Source of the DNA: DRTC01 sp964521025
GTDB lineage: Bacteria; Cloacimonadota; Cloacimonadia; Cloacimonadales; TCS61
DNA: 27,533 bases
Reading direction: 5' to 3'
Assembly: GCA_964521025.1 (NCBI GenBank)
Contig: CAZFPK010000043.1
Location: 1 to 27,533 of the forward strand
Each line of letters begins with the position of its first letter. The stretch's first letter is position 1. Of the stretch, positions 14,818-22,235 are shown piece by piece. The notes below the pieces were generated by a model. That model was not told the DNA's origin. It did not search any database and saw only the letters and a program-made list of their open reading frames with translations. Both the position numbers and the translations under genes were made by a program.

Positions 14818-15930
14818 ATGAAAAACAAAAAAATTAATACCGCAATCATAATCCTGATTTCATCTTTGGTTTTGATCGTAATAATCGGAATTGTTTCCTA
14901 TTTTATGAGTTCCAAATCACAAAAATTACCGGCTGTTGTCCGTTCGGAGCGGCTTTTTGTTTCCGCAAAAACTACCGGGATCGTAAATAAAATTACTGCT
15001 TACTTGAATCAGAAGGTTGCTGCAGGACAGGTCCTCCTGAAACTGGAAAATGAATTATTAACAATAAAAATTATGAATCTCAAAAAAGAAAAAACTCAAC
15101 TCGAGACATTAATAAATTCGGCATCTGAAGGTGATCTTCTCACTCTGGAATTAGAAAAGATAAACAATGATCTTTATAAATATCAGGATGATCTGAAAAG
15201 ATGGGAATTAAAAAAAGAAGAATTGAACAACAATTTAACTATCTATAAAGAGAAATATAATTTGTCCAAAATCGAATATGAAACCTATCAGGAACTCCAT
15301 CAAGAAAAAATTATAACTGTTTCCGAATTCGAGAATAAATCATCAAAATTCCTGGAAATCTCGAATAAATATTTTGAAATAAAAAATGATTCCATTGCGA
15401 CTTCAAACGAAATTGAAACCAGGAAAAAGAATATTCGGTCTCTCCGGAATAAGAAAAAAATGTTCATGGAAAATGTCTCTTTGATTGCTGATAACCACTT
15501 GATACGCTTGCAAGAATTACATTCGAAATTAAACGAACTGGAAAAAGAAGCAGTAGAATTAAATATAACAGCTCCGGTTTCAGGAATAATCTCCGAAATA
15601 AATTGCGAGTTGGGAGAATCTGTCGGTAAAGGTAAAAATTTAATTGAAATTTCAACTCACGAAAATTTCCGGATCATTGCTTACGGCAATTCTTTCAGTC
15701 GTCAGAAAATAAAAAAGGGAATGATGACCGCTATTTTCTGCTCCAATGGAAAAAAAATCAGGGGAAAAGTAGAAACGGTTTCTCCTATCATGAAAAAGGT
15801 CAAAGCAATTACTCCTACTTTTGAGACAGCGAATACATATACTGAAATAAAAATTCTTTTTGCTGATCCAAAGGAAGCAAAAAAGAACCTTACATCCGGT
15901 GAAAGACTTTTTGTCAGGATATATTTTTGA
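14818..15930 (+). CDS. HlyD-like periplasmic adaptor (membrane fusion protein)
   Basis: This 370-residue protein has the adaptor layout: a short cytoplasmic N-terminus, one membrane helix (about 7-30), the first half of a lipoyl-like domain (KTTGIVNKITAYLNQKVAAG, about 46-65), a long coiled coil (about 80-245), the second lipoyl half (ITAPVSGIISEINCELGESV, about 251-270), then beta-barrel strands to the end. Such adaptors link an inner-membrane pump or polymer source to a TolC-type channel. I chose ATG 14818, one base after the TolC-like stop, preceded by GAG at 14808; a TTG at 14803 in the same frame is a weaker alternative. No ABC transporter or inner-membrane pump gene is present in the set, so DUF4956 is the only inner-membrane partner visible nearby. 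The polymer-export role is inference. Confidence 0.85.
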   Translation: MKNKKINTAIIILISSLVLIVIIGIVSYFMSSKSQKLPAVVRSERLFVSAKTTGIVNKITAYLNQKVAAGQVLLKLENELLTIKIMNLKKEKTQLETLINSASEGDLLTLELEKINNDLYKYQDDLKRWELKKEELNNNLTIYKEKYNLSKIEYETYQELHQEKIITVSEFENKSSKFLEISNKYFEIKNDSIATSNEIETRKKNIRSLRNKKKMFMENVSLIADNHLIRLQELHSKLNELEKEAVELNITAPVSGIISEINCELGESVGKGKNLIEISTHENFRIIAYGNSFSRQKIKKGMMTAIFCSNGKKIRGKVETVSPIMKKVKAITPTFETANTYTEIKILFADPKEAKKNLTSGERLFVRIYF

Positions 15931-15975
15931 GTTCGAATAAAAAATTTGCCGAATAGATCAATTTTCATCTACTTT

Positions 15976-15996
15976 TTCCCGAATTCCATTCGGGAA
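15976..15996 (+). terminator. Hairpin after the HlyD-like gene
   Basis: TTCCCGAAT and ATTCGGGAA form a perfect 9-bp stem with a TCC loop, 46 bases after the HlyD-like stop and 98 bases before glmM. There is no T-run right after the stem on the plus strand, so termination efficiency is uncertain; it marks the likely end of the VTC gene set. Confidence 0.45.
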
Positions 15997-16093
15997 TGAA
16001 ATTTCTATATCAACTTTGTTTCTCCCAAAGTTTTCGAATAAATTTAGGAACTGGAAAAAATATTTATTAAATAAAATTATTGGAGAAAAATCA

Positions 16094-17437
16094 ATGAGTA
16101 AACTTATGATCAGCGTTTCCGGAATCCGCGGCATTTTTGGAGAAACTCTGACTCCGGAAATTGTCATGAAATTTGCCGCTCATTTTGGAAATTTTTCCGG
16201 AAAAGGAAAGATCATCGTCGGCAGAGATTCACGCACAACCGGACCGGCAATGTTCCATGCGATTGTTTCCGGTTTGATCAGCGTCGGTTGTGAAGTTGTC
16301 GATATCGGAATTGTGCCAACTCCGACCGTTCTGCTCGCAGTTGAAGAATCGGATGCAAAAGGTGGAATTTCCATTACTGCTTCGCACAATCCGGCAGAAT
16401 GGAATGCCATGAAACTGGTTGGTGAAAATGGAATGTTCTTATTTCCGGAAAAAGCAAAAGAATTTATCGCTAACCTCGATAATCCTATAATATATGAGAA
16501 TTGGAAAAATGTCGGCAAATTAACTTCCGATAAAGAAGCAATCGATAGGCATATCGACAAAATCCTGAAAATCTCTTATCTGAATATTGAAGAAATCAGA
16601 GAAAAAAAATTCAAAGTTGTGGTCGATGCCGTCAACGGAGCCGGCGGTTTGATCATCCCGAAACTTTTGCGAAAACTCGGTTGTGAAGTGATCGAACTCA
16701 ATTGTGAACCGACCGGGATTTTTGCCCATCCTCCGGAACCTTTAAACAAGAATTTAACACAACTGGAAAAAGCCGTGAAAGAACATCGAGCAATTCTCGG
16801 ATTTGCTACAGATCCGGATGTGGACAGACTTTCCATTGTTTCCGAAAAAGGCAAATGTATTGGAGAAGAACTTTCCTTGCTGCTGGCGGAAAAATATGTT
16901 CTTTCCAGGAAAAAAGGTGATATCGTCTGCAATCTATCATCATCGATGGCTTCAGAAGATATTGCGAAAAGTTTTGGAGTAAAAGTTCATCGCACAAAAG
17001 TCGGAGAGATCAATGTCGGTAAAAAAATGAAAGAGATAAATAGTCCGATCGGTGGAGAAGGAAACGGCGGAATTATCTGCCCGGAAGTTCATTACACACG
17101 CGATGCTCCGGTCGGAACTGCCTTGATCCTCGGTTATTTATCGGATAGAAACAAAACGGTTTCCGAACTGGCAGATGAAATCCCAAAATACTATTTTGCC
17201 AAAGATAAACTGAAAGTCGAACCCGAAAAACTCGATACGATTATGGAGAAAGTTCCAACCATATTCAAAGATTTCAAACTCGATCAAACTGACGGCATTA
17301 AAGTTCTGGGAGATAAATTCTGGATCCATATCCGTAAAAGCGGAACAGAACCGATCATTCGCGTTTATGTGGAAAGTGAAACTTCGGAAAGGTCGCAGAG
17401 ATTGTGTGAGGAGACGATCGGGAAGTTGATGAGTTAG
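16094..17437 (+). CDS. glmM: Phosphoglucosamine mutase (GlmM), phosphohexomutase family
   Basis: This 447-residue enzyme should convert glucosamine-6-phosphate to glucosamine-1-phosphate for UDP-GlcNAc and cell-wall synthesis. The four family loops are all present: the phosphoserine loop ITASHNPAEWNAMKL with S97, the metal loop DPDVDR (240-245), the sugar loop GGEGNGG (320-326) and the phosphate loop RKSGTEP (414-420). The opening SVSGIRGIFGE and the SHNPxEWNA form resemble Bacteroidetes-type GlmM. A phosphomannomutase or phosphoglucomutase specificity cannot be excluded from sequence. The ATG at 16094 follows GGAG at 16082-16085; an in-frame ATG at 16016 would add 26 residues unlike the family. 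The last 23 codons and the following 32 bases are repeated at 18357-18457 beyond the MNT/HEPN pair. Confidence 0.85.
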   Translation: MSKLMISVSGIRGIFGETLTPEIVMKFAAHFGNFSGKGKIIVGRDSRTTGPAMFHAIVSGLISVGCEVVDIGIVPTPTVLLAVEESDAKGGISITASHNPAEWNAMKLVGENGMFLFPEKAKEFIANLDNPIIYENWKNVGKLTSDKEAIDRHIDKILKISYLNIEEIREKKFKVVVDAVNGAGGLIIPKLLRKLGCEVIELNCEPTGIFAHPPEPLNKNLTQLEKAVKEHRAILGFATDPDVDRLSIVSEKGKCIGEELSLLLAEKYVLSRKKGDIVCNLSSSMASEDIAKSFGVKVHRTKVGEINVGKKMKEINSPIGGEGNGGIICPEVHYTRDAPVGTALILGYLSDRNKTVSELADEIPKYYFAKDKLKVEPEKLDTIMEKVPTIFKDFKLDQTDGIKVLGDKFWIHIRKSGTEPIIRVYVESETSERSQRLCEETIGKLMS

Positions 17438-17469
17438 AAGATTTTTTTGCTCATGGATTTACACAGATA
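17369..17469 (+). repeat. Left copy of a 101-bp direct repeat (glmM 3' end)
   Basis: This copy runs from the codons for VESETSERSQ.. through the glmM stop (17435-17437) into the downstream sequence, ending in ACACAGATA. It matches 18357-18457 at 98 of 101 positions. All three differences fall in codons of the glmM frame and are synonymous (GAA/GAG, ACT/ACC, AGG/AGA). Confidence 0.9.
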
Positions 17470-17560
17470 TACACGGATAAAGAGTTATGTAAATATGAAA
17501 CATTTTTCAAATAAAAGATTTCACTATTAATACTTATATCTTGTGGCTCTAAAATTTCAT

Positions 17561-17589
17561 TTGACAGGTATTTTGTAATATTTTCTATT
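17561..17589 (+). promoter_or_regulatory. Possible promoter of the MNT/HEPN operon
   Basis: A perfect TTGACA at 17561-17566 is followed, after 17 bases, by TCTATT (17584-17589), a four-of-six match to a -10 box, 24 bases before the MNT start codon. A strong AGAGGGG ribosome-binding sequence lies at 17604-17610. The element would give the pair its own promoter, independent of glmM. Confidence 0.4.
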
Positions 17590-17613
17590 AATTCAAATTT
17601 TAAAGAGGGGATA

Positions 17614-17928
17614 ATGAAAGAAAAAGATATTAGAAAAAAAATCAAATCTACCGTGAAAAAAACCGATCCTTTGGCTAAAATATTCCTTTTTGGTTCGCAT
17701 GCTCGAGGAGATCATAAAAAAAATTCCGATTGGGACTTATTGATTTTGGTAAATAAAGATAAAATTACTAATGAAATAGAGAGAGCAATTAAATATCCTC
17801 TTTATGAAATCGAATGGGAAATTGGAGAAATCATCAGTCCTCTTATATTTTCAAAGATCGAATGGGAAAAAAAACATCATGTGACTCCCTTTTATAAAAA
17901 TGTTTTAGCAGAAGGTATCGAACTATGA
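17614..17928 (+). CDS. MNT-type nucleotidyltransferase antitoxin
   Basis: This 104-residue minimal nucleotidyltransferase carries the GSx10DxD signature: G27-S28 (FLFGSHARGD) and D39-W-D41. In characterised MNT/HEPN pairs the transferase neutralises the HEPN ribonuclease by attaching adenylate residues to it. The ATG at 17614 has a strong AGAGGGG ribosome-binding sequence four to ten bases upstream. Its TGA overlaps the ATG of the HEPN gene by four bases, the usual coupling in these pairs. The catalytic residues are intact. The pair lies between two copies of the glmM 3' end, so it was probably gained as a cassette. Confidence 0.9.
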   Translation: MKEKDIRKKIKSTVKKTDPLAKIFLFGSHARGDHKKNSDWDLLILVNKDKITNEIERAIKYPLYEIEWEIGEIISPLIFSKIEWEKKHHVTPFYKNVLAEGIEL

Positions 17929-18311
17929 AATCCTTCGCAAAAGAAGATTTGGTGAATTATCGAATCCAGCGAGCAAAAGAAACATTAATTGAAGCAAAAA
18001 AACTTTTTGAATTGGAGTTTTATAATACTTGTATAAATAGATTGTATTATGCCTGCTTTTATGCTGTCAATGCCTTGCTGATCAAAAATGATATTTCTGC
18101 TACATCTCATAATGGTGTTCGACAAATGTTTGGATTACACTTTGTTAAATCCGGAAAAATCTCAAAAGAGGATGGAAAATTATTCAGTGATCTATTTGAT
18201 AATCGGCAAAAAGGGGATTACACTGATTTTGTTGAATTTGATAAGGATAAGGTTATTGAATTTATTAAACCGGTTGAAATCTTATTACAAAACATTGAGA
18301 AATTGTTATAA
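17925..18311 (+). CDS. HEPN domain toxin, putative ribonuclease
   Basis: This 128-residue all-helical HEPN protein is the partner of the MNT gene. Visible family features are the helix RLYYACFYAVNALL (39-52), SHNGVRQMFGLHFVKSG (61-77) containing R66 and H72 (an R-x5-H arrangement of the catalytic RNase motif), and FDNRQKGDYTDF (91-102) with the conserved R94 and D98-Y99. HEPN toxins of this kind cleave RNA as dimers and stop growth, for example during phage infection; the RNA target here is unknown. It overlaps the MNT stop by four bases. About 45 bases after its stop begins the right copy of the glmM 3' repeat. Confidence 0.9.
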   Translation: MKSFAKEDLVNYRIQRAKETLIEAKKLFELEFYNTCINRLYYACFYAVNALLIKNDISATSHNGVRQMFGLHFVKSGKISKEDGKLFSDLFDNRQKGDYTDFVEFDKDKVIEFIKPVEILLQNIEKLL

Positions 18312-18356
18312 TAAAAGTTTTCAATTTTAGGTTCATTTCAAATTTGTCGATTTTTT

Positions 18357-18457
18357 GTGGAGAGTGAAACCTCGGAAAGATCGCAGAGATTGTGTGAGGA
18401 GACGATCGGGAAGTTGATGAGTTAGAAGATTTTTTTGCTCATGGATTTACACAGATA
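18357..18457 (+). repeat. Right copy of the 101-bp direct repeat, glmM 3' stub
   Basis: This copy of the last 23 codons of glmM, its stop and 32 downstream bases matches 17369-17469 at 98 of 101 positions. It has no start codon or upstream gene body and cannot make GlmM. It is either the displaced original gene end after insertion of the toxin-antitoxin cassette, or the end carried in by it. Confidence 0.9.
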
Positions 18458-18498
18458 AGAAATATAATTTTCAATGAATATAATGCAAGGGAATTAAT

Positions 18499-19038
18499 TT
18501 GCATAACAAAGGAAAAAGCATCGACAATCCCAATCTCCAAAACCGCATCGAAGAACTGAATAATATTTACGATCTGCATCACGAATTCGGAGATATTGCC
18601 TTTAAATCGATTACCAAATATTACACGAATTCCGGTTATTTAAAAGGGATCGAACGAATAATCAAACTTCTCAAAGAAAACACATTCTCCAAACAGGATT
18701 TTAAGAAGAATCCGGTTAAAAATATCGCAGATTTTTTAAGAGGATATTTCATCGAGCGCGGTGGAAACTTACCGGATGTCTGGTTTGAAGAAAATATTGT
18801 TTATTTGAAAACCGAATTTTGTAAATACTGCGTAACCATCGAAGCAGAAAAAATTGCTAAACACTGCCATGACGATGTTTGTGCGATCTATTGCCGTGCA
18901 TTTGCCAAAGGTTTGATATCTGTTTTCGAAGATCTTTTCCCGGGAATTATGATCAATTTTTATAATGTCTCTTCCAGACGATATAGTAAGGAAAGTGATT
19001 GTGTGGAGGTGTTTCAGGTGATCAAATCTTCAACTTGA
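18499..19038 (+). CDS. Conserved-looking Cys-rich protein of unknown function
   Basis: I do not recognise this 179-residue protein with certainty. It starts at TTG 18499, preceded by AAGGGA at 18487-18492; an in-frame ATG is not available nearby. It is soluble, without a signal peptide. The C-terminal half has a cluster of cysteines and histidines: FCKYCVTIEAEK (about 108-119), AKHCHDDVCAIYCRAFAKG (about 121-139) and a last Cys near 168. The spacing suggests a metal or cofactor site or a catalytic Cys, and resembles small-molecule-binding domains of the 4-vinyl-reductase or hydrolase type only loosely. It could be regulatory or enzymatic. The final codons (SST stop) are part of a strong hairpin. 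Confidence 0.6.
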   Translation: MHNKGKSIDNPNLQNRIEELNNIYDLHHEFGDIAFKSITKYYTNSGYLKGIERIIKLLKENTFSKQDFKKNPVKNIADFLRGYFIERGGNLPDVWFEENIVYLKTEFCKYCVTIEAEKIAKHCHDDVCAIYCRAFAKGLISVFEDLFPGIMINFYNVSSRRYSKESDCVEVFQVIKSST

Positions 19039-19067
19039 TTTAAGACGAAGTCTTGAATCAAGTTGAA
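19029..19067 (+). terminator. Hairpin containing the stop codon of the 18499 gene
   Basis: TTCAACTTGATTTAAGAC (19029-19046) pairs with 19050-19067 at 17 of 18 positions around a GAA loop. The gene's TGA (19036-19038) lies inside the left arm. A weaker related inverted repeat (ACTTAAATCAAGT .. ACTTAATTCAAGT) follows at about 19080-19117. It is probably a terminator formed from a palindromic repeat that overran the gene's end. Confidence 0.55.
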
Positions 19068-19275
19068 TCATCAGAAAAAACTTAAATCAAGTCAACTATA
19101 GCAGACTTAATTCAAGTTTTCAAGATTTTCAGCCTAACAGCCAACCGACTTTCCAAGCAGGAAAATTCGGGTAATAATCCAATTTATCATTAGAAACATT
19201 TCCAACTAAATCTCAAAAAAAACAAAAATATCATTTTTTCATTGAACTAATTTCCAGATGTTTTATTCTTGCTCC

Positions 19276-21897
19276 ATGAAAAAAACAATAGTCGCTCTCT
19301 GTTTTCTATTAATAACAAAACTCCAGATATTTCCCCTCATCGAAGAAACCGCATCATTCTCCGATTTTCTTTCCTGGCAGGCAGATTCGTGTGCTTATGA
19401 TAACTGGATTTCTCATGTTTCCGAAGGAATTGCCCGGGAAGGCGTCAATACTTATGCACCGTATGATGTGCAAACAACAGGTTTTGGTGATTTCCTGCTT
19501 CCGCTGCCGGAAGATCTGGATAATTGGGAACTCGTGATCGAATCTTTCCTGGAAGAAAATTATGAGAATACTCAAACCCTGATCGATACTTTCGGATTTC
19601 CCTACCAGGTCGTACAGTTTTCTAATCTCGATACCGGTCAAACCTATTATTTGTTGCGGGAAACTCTTAATCCGACCTATTACGATGATAATGAAACTCC
19701 CGAACATTATGACGATGAGCTTGGTTCATTTGATAATGGCTGGGGACTTTATGTTTATAATCCAAGTGCCACGCAACCGGTAATCATCACAGTTCCGCAT
19801 CCGAATGACGATTTTATAACTCCTGCGATGGCATATCAGTGTTTCAAAGATTGGGATGCCATGTTCTTTCTGATCAACGGAGCAGGACGGGAAGTTAAGT
19901 GGACGGAACAAGGAACTTACACGAACAGCAAATCGTTGAGTGATCCGTCTCGTAATGAAGACCATCCTTTCCAGTCTGCTTACCGGATGTTCTGTGATAG
20001 GATCAGGAATGATTTTAGCCGGCGTGAATTTTCCGCTCAAATCCACAGTTATGATTGGGATCGTCATGAAGGACACGCTAATTGCCAGGTTTCGGCTGGA
20101 GCAGGTCGGAATTGTCCGAATCTGCCGATCCGCGACCTATCCGATCTGAAAATCGATCTGATCAACTACAGTCAGCATTTGATGATCCCGGAAAATATGA
20201 TCGGAGATAATGTCGATGTATATCTGAATGATTATTATGCAGTATATTACAATATTTATGATTTTTATTTCGCGGATGAAGACACGACTTATAGTGTAAA
20301 TAATGATGTCGATCTACCCGGTTATGGTCAAAATAAACAAATGGAATATACATTTTCAGGTTGGAATTCGTATGATGTGTTCGAACCATTTTTCCATTTC
20401 GAGATGGACGAACTTCCCAATAGTTATGAAATTACTGAAGAAAAATACAAATGGTTTTATGCTTATGATGAAATTTCAGGAACTTTTGAGATGGAACATC
20501 TCTTTGACAGAACTCATCAATATTATTCTTATTGGATAAGTGCCATGACCCAGGTTTTACCGGAAGTAATCGAACTCGATGATGAATCGATCCCGGCTAC
20601 TCCGGAGAATTTCACCATCGAGGAACAATTCTTTGACTCCATTGAACTTTCCTGGGAAAGAATTTCTTCTTTCGACTTTGAAACCTATGAAATCCTTTAT
20701 GCAACCGAACCCATCGGAGGTGGAAATTACGAGATATTTTCCCGTTCCGATAATGACCTGCTGGCAAGTCAATTGGAAGAAGGAATCCTGATTGATAACC
20801 TGGAATTAGCGCAAGAATATTACTTCAAGATCCGGTCAAAAGACTATAATGACAATTATTCATCACTCTCGGATGAAATCGTCGGTATGACAGGACCTGC
20901 TATTATTTCCGATCTTCTGGCAATTGGAAAAGATGCGAGTTCAACTGTAAAATGGACCGCAGATATCCAGATAGATAATCAGGGATTTAATGTTTACCGA
21001 AAAAACGGACCGGATCCATACACTTTGATCGATAGTTGGGAAACAAACCCGGAGCTTCTCGGCTCAACGCTTCCCGATGTAGACTATGAGTTTCAGGATG
21101 ATAATCTGGAAAATGGAAATTATTATTATTATAAGATTTCGGCTGTGAATATCGAAGATGAGGAATTTATGTTCCCGGATCAAACCTCCTGCTGTCCCCG
21201 ACCGATTTTTTATTTGATAACTTCCAACCTGAACGAGACGATCAAAGATTCTGCCGCTTTTTCCGCAAATTATTTTGCTTCCGATAATTATGACCTTTAT
21301 TACGATCTGGTGAAAACCGATTCGACTACCAGTGATTATATTTTCTCTGCATTTTATGAAGAAAATTGGGAAATTAGAGAATGTTATCTTTTTCAGGAAA
21401 CTCACCGCTATTTTAATCCTGATTATTATTATAAAAACTGGCATTATCGAGTGAGAACAGACCAATTTAACGATTCGATAGAAATTTATATCTCGGATAA
21501 TTTCATTTCCCGCGAGGAAAATCTTTACCTGGAAAATTTAGAATCAGGTTCATTTACAAATCTTTTATTTTCCAATCTGATATTTTCAACCGAAACAGAA
21601 GACTATCTGGATTTTATTCTCTATTGGGGAGATTGGGAGCCGGTACTGGATACTCCGGAAAATGTAACTATCTCTATAGAAAATAATAATGTTCATTTAA
21701 GCTGGGAAAGTGTCCCCGAAGCCACTTCCTATCGCGTTTATTCTTCTCCCGATCCTTACGAGGATTTTGAATTAGACCATACAGGATCATATCTCGGAAC
21801 GAACTGGACTGCACCACTAACGGAAAGTACACGATTTTATTATGTTACAGCAGTCAATGAACTCAGGGAAAAAAGTAAAATAAAACTTAAAAAGTAG
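19276..21897 (+). CDS. Secreted protein, putative hydrolase domain plus fibronectin type III domains
   Basis: This 873-residue exported protein has a signal peptide (KKTIVALCFLLITKLQIFP). The N-terminal domain (about 30-430) has motifs suggestive of a metal-dependent hydrolase: ITVPHPNDDF, FFLINGAGREVKW, LSDPSRNEDHPF and FSAQIHSYDWDRHEG. The PH..., RN and HSYD pattern is loosely like N-formylglutamate-amidohydrolase or carboxypeptidase-like folds, but I cannot assign a substrate. Three fibronectin type III-like domains follow at about 442-540, 541-640 and 792-873 (TPENVTISI.., LSWESVPEATSYRVY). No C-terminal sorting tail is seen, unlike the next two genes, so the protein may end up periplasmic or leave by another route. 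I chose ATG 19276 because the signal peptide begins there; ATG 19258 would add six residues. Neither has a clear Shine-Dalgarno sequence. Confidence 0.7.
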   Translation: MKKTIVALCFLLITKLQIFPLIEETASFSDFLSWQADSCAYDNWISHVSEGIAREGVNTYAPYDVQTTGFGDFLLPLPEDLDNWELVIESFLEENYENTQTLIDTFGFPYQVVQFSNLDTGQTYYLLRETLNPTYYDDNETPEHYDDELGSFDNGWGLYVYNPSATQPVIITVPHPNDDFITPAMAYQCFKDWDAMFFLINGAGREVKWTEQGTYTNSKSLSDPSRNEDHPFQSAYRMFCDRIRNDFSRREFSAQIHSYDWDRHEGHANCQVSAGAGRNCPNLPIRDLSDLKIDLINYSQHLMIPENMIGDNVDVYLNDYYAVYYNIYDFYFADEDTTYSVNNDVDLPGYGQNKQMEYTFSGWNSYDVFEPFFHFEMDELPNSYEITEEKYKWFYAYDEISGTFEMEHLFDRTHQYYSYWISAMTQVLPEVIELDDESIPATPENFTIEEQFFDSIELSWERISSFDFETYEILYATEPIGGGNYEIFSRSDNDLLASQLEEGILIDNLELAQEYYFKIRSKDYNDNYSSLSDEIVGMTGPAIISDLLAIGKDASSTVKWTADIQIDNQGFNVYRKNGPDPYTLIDSWETNPELLGSTLPDVDYEFQDDNLENGNYYYYKISAVNIEDEEFMFPDQTSCCPRPIFYLITSNLNETIKDSAAFSANYFASDNYDLYYDLVKTDSTTSDYIFSAFYEENWEIRECYLFQETHRYFNPDYYYKNWHYRVRTDQFNDSIEIYISDNFISREENLYLENLESGSFTNLLFSNLIFSTETEDYLDFILYWGDWEPVLDTPENVTISIENNNVHLSWESVPEATSYRVYSSPDPYEDFELDHTGSYLGTNWTAPLTESTRFYYVTAVNELREKSKIKLKK

Positions 21898-21898
21898 C

Positions 21899-21914
21899 GC
21901 AGAACTTGTTCTGC
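21899..21914 (+). terminator. Short hairpin after the fibronectin-domain gene
   Basis: GCAGAAC and GTTCTGC form a perfect 7-bp stem with a TT loop, beginning two bases after the stop codon. There is no T-run, so it may be a repeat or an mRNA 3' end stabiliser and not a true terminator. Confidence 0.35.
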
Positions 21915-21921
21915 TATCAAT

Positions 21922-22035
21922 GTAACACAAAGCTCCCGCTTTGTGAGTTTGAATTCTGATCTATGTCTTTCAACCAGGTTTTCTTTTTTTAAACAAGTTT
22001 CGCATTACAGTCGCAAAGCAGGAGCTTGGCGTTAC
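21922..22035. repeat. 114-bp inverted-repeat element, second copy of the family at 11790
   Basis: Left end 21922-21943 and right end 22014-22035 are inverted at 19 of 22 positions. They begin GTAAC and share the AGCTCC-GCTTTG core with the ends of the element at 11790-11875. The interior (70 bp here, 42 bp there) is not conserved. Each end also folds on itself (CAAAG..CTTTG). Confidence 0.6.
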
Positions 22036-22235
22036 AACGGAACAGGATTTCGTGTTACTTTCTATAAGCATCTTTTGAAAAATCCTTCTTTCTCGCTTCT
22101 TCTTTCTTCCATCTCATTTTTTTAAATCAGGATTTTTTATTATCGTGCTTTTCCTTATTTTTCACCGACAAATAAGTTTTTTCTTTACTTTATTTTCATT
22201 CATGCAAATTCTGTTTCATAATTTTGGAGGTCAAA

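Larger units (their letters stand above)
21898..22235. other. Intergenic stretch with hairpins and a repeat element
   Basis: These 338 bases hold no gene I can support. From left to right: a perfect hairpin GCAGAAC/GTTCTGC (21899-21914) right after the stop codon, the inverted-repeat element 21922-22035, then an AT-rich stretch ending in the GGAGG ribosome-binding sequence (22226-22230) of the next gene. The promoter of the GH57-like gene should lie in 22040-22220, but I see no convincing box pair. Confidence 0.6.

Noticed and set aside
16016..16093. Longer N-terminus for GlmM from the ATG at 16016
   Set aside because: The extra 26 residues do not look like the family start, and a good GGAG ribosome-binding sequence precedes the ATG at 16094.
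17452..17480. Integrase attachment site at the glmM end
   Set aside because: The direct repeat is a 101-bp gene end and not a short core, and no integrase gene is present; I keep the duplication as an observation without naming an att site.
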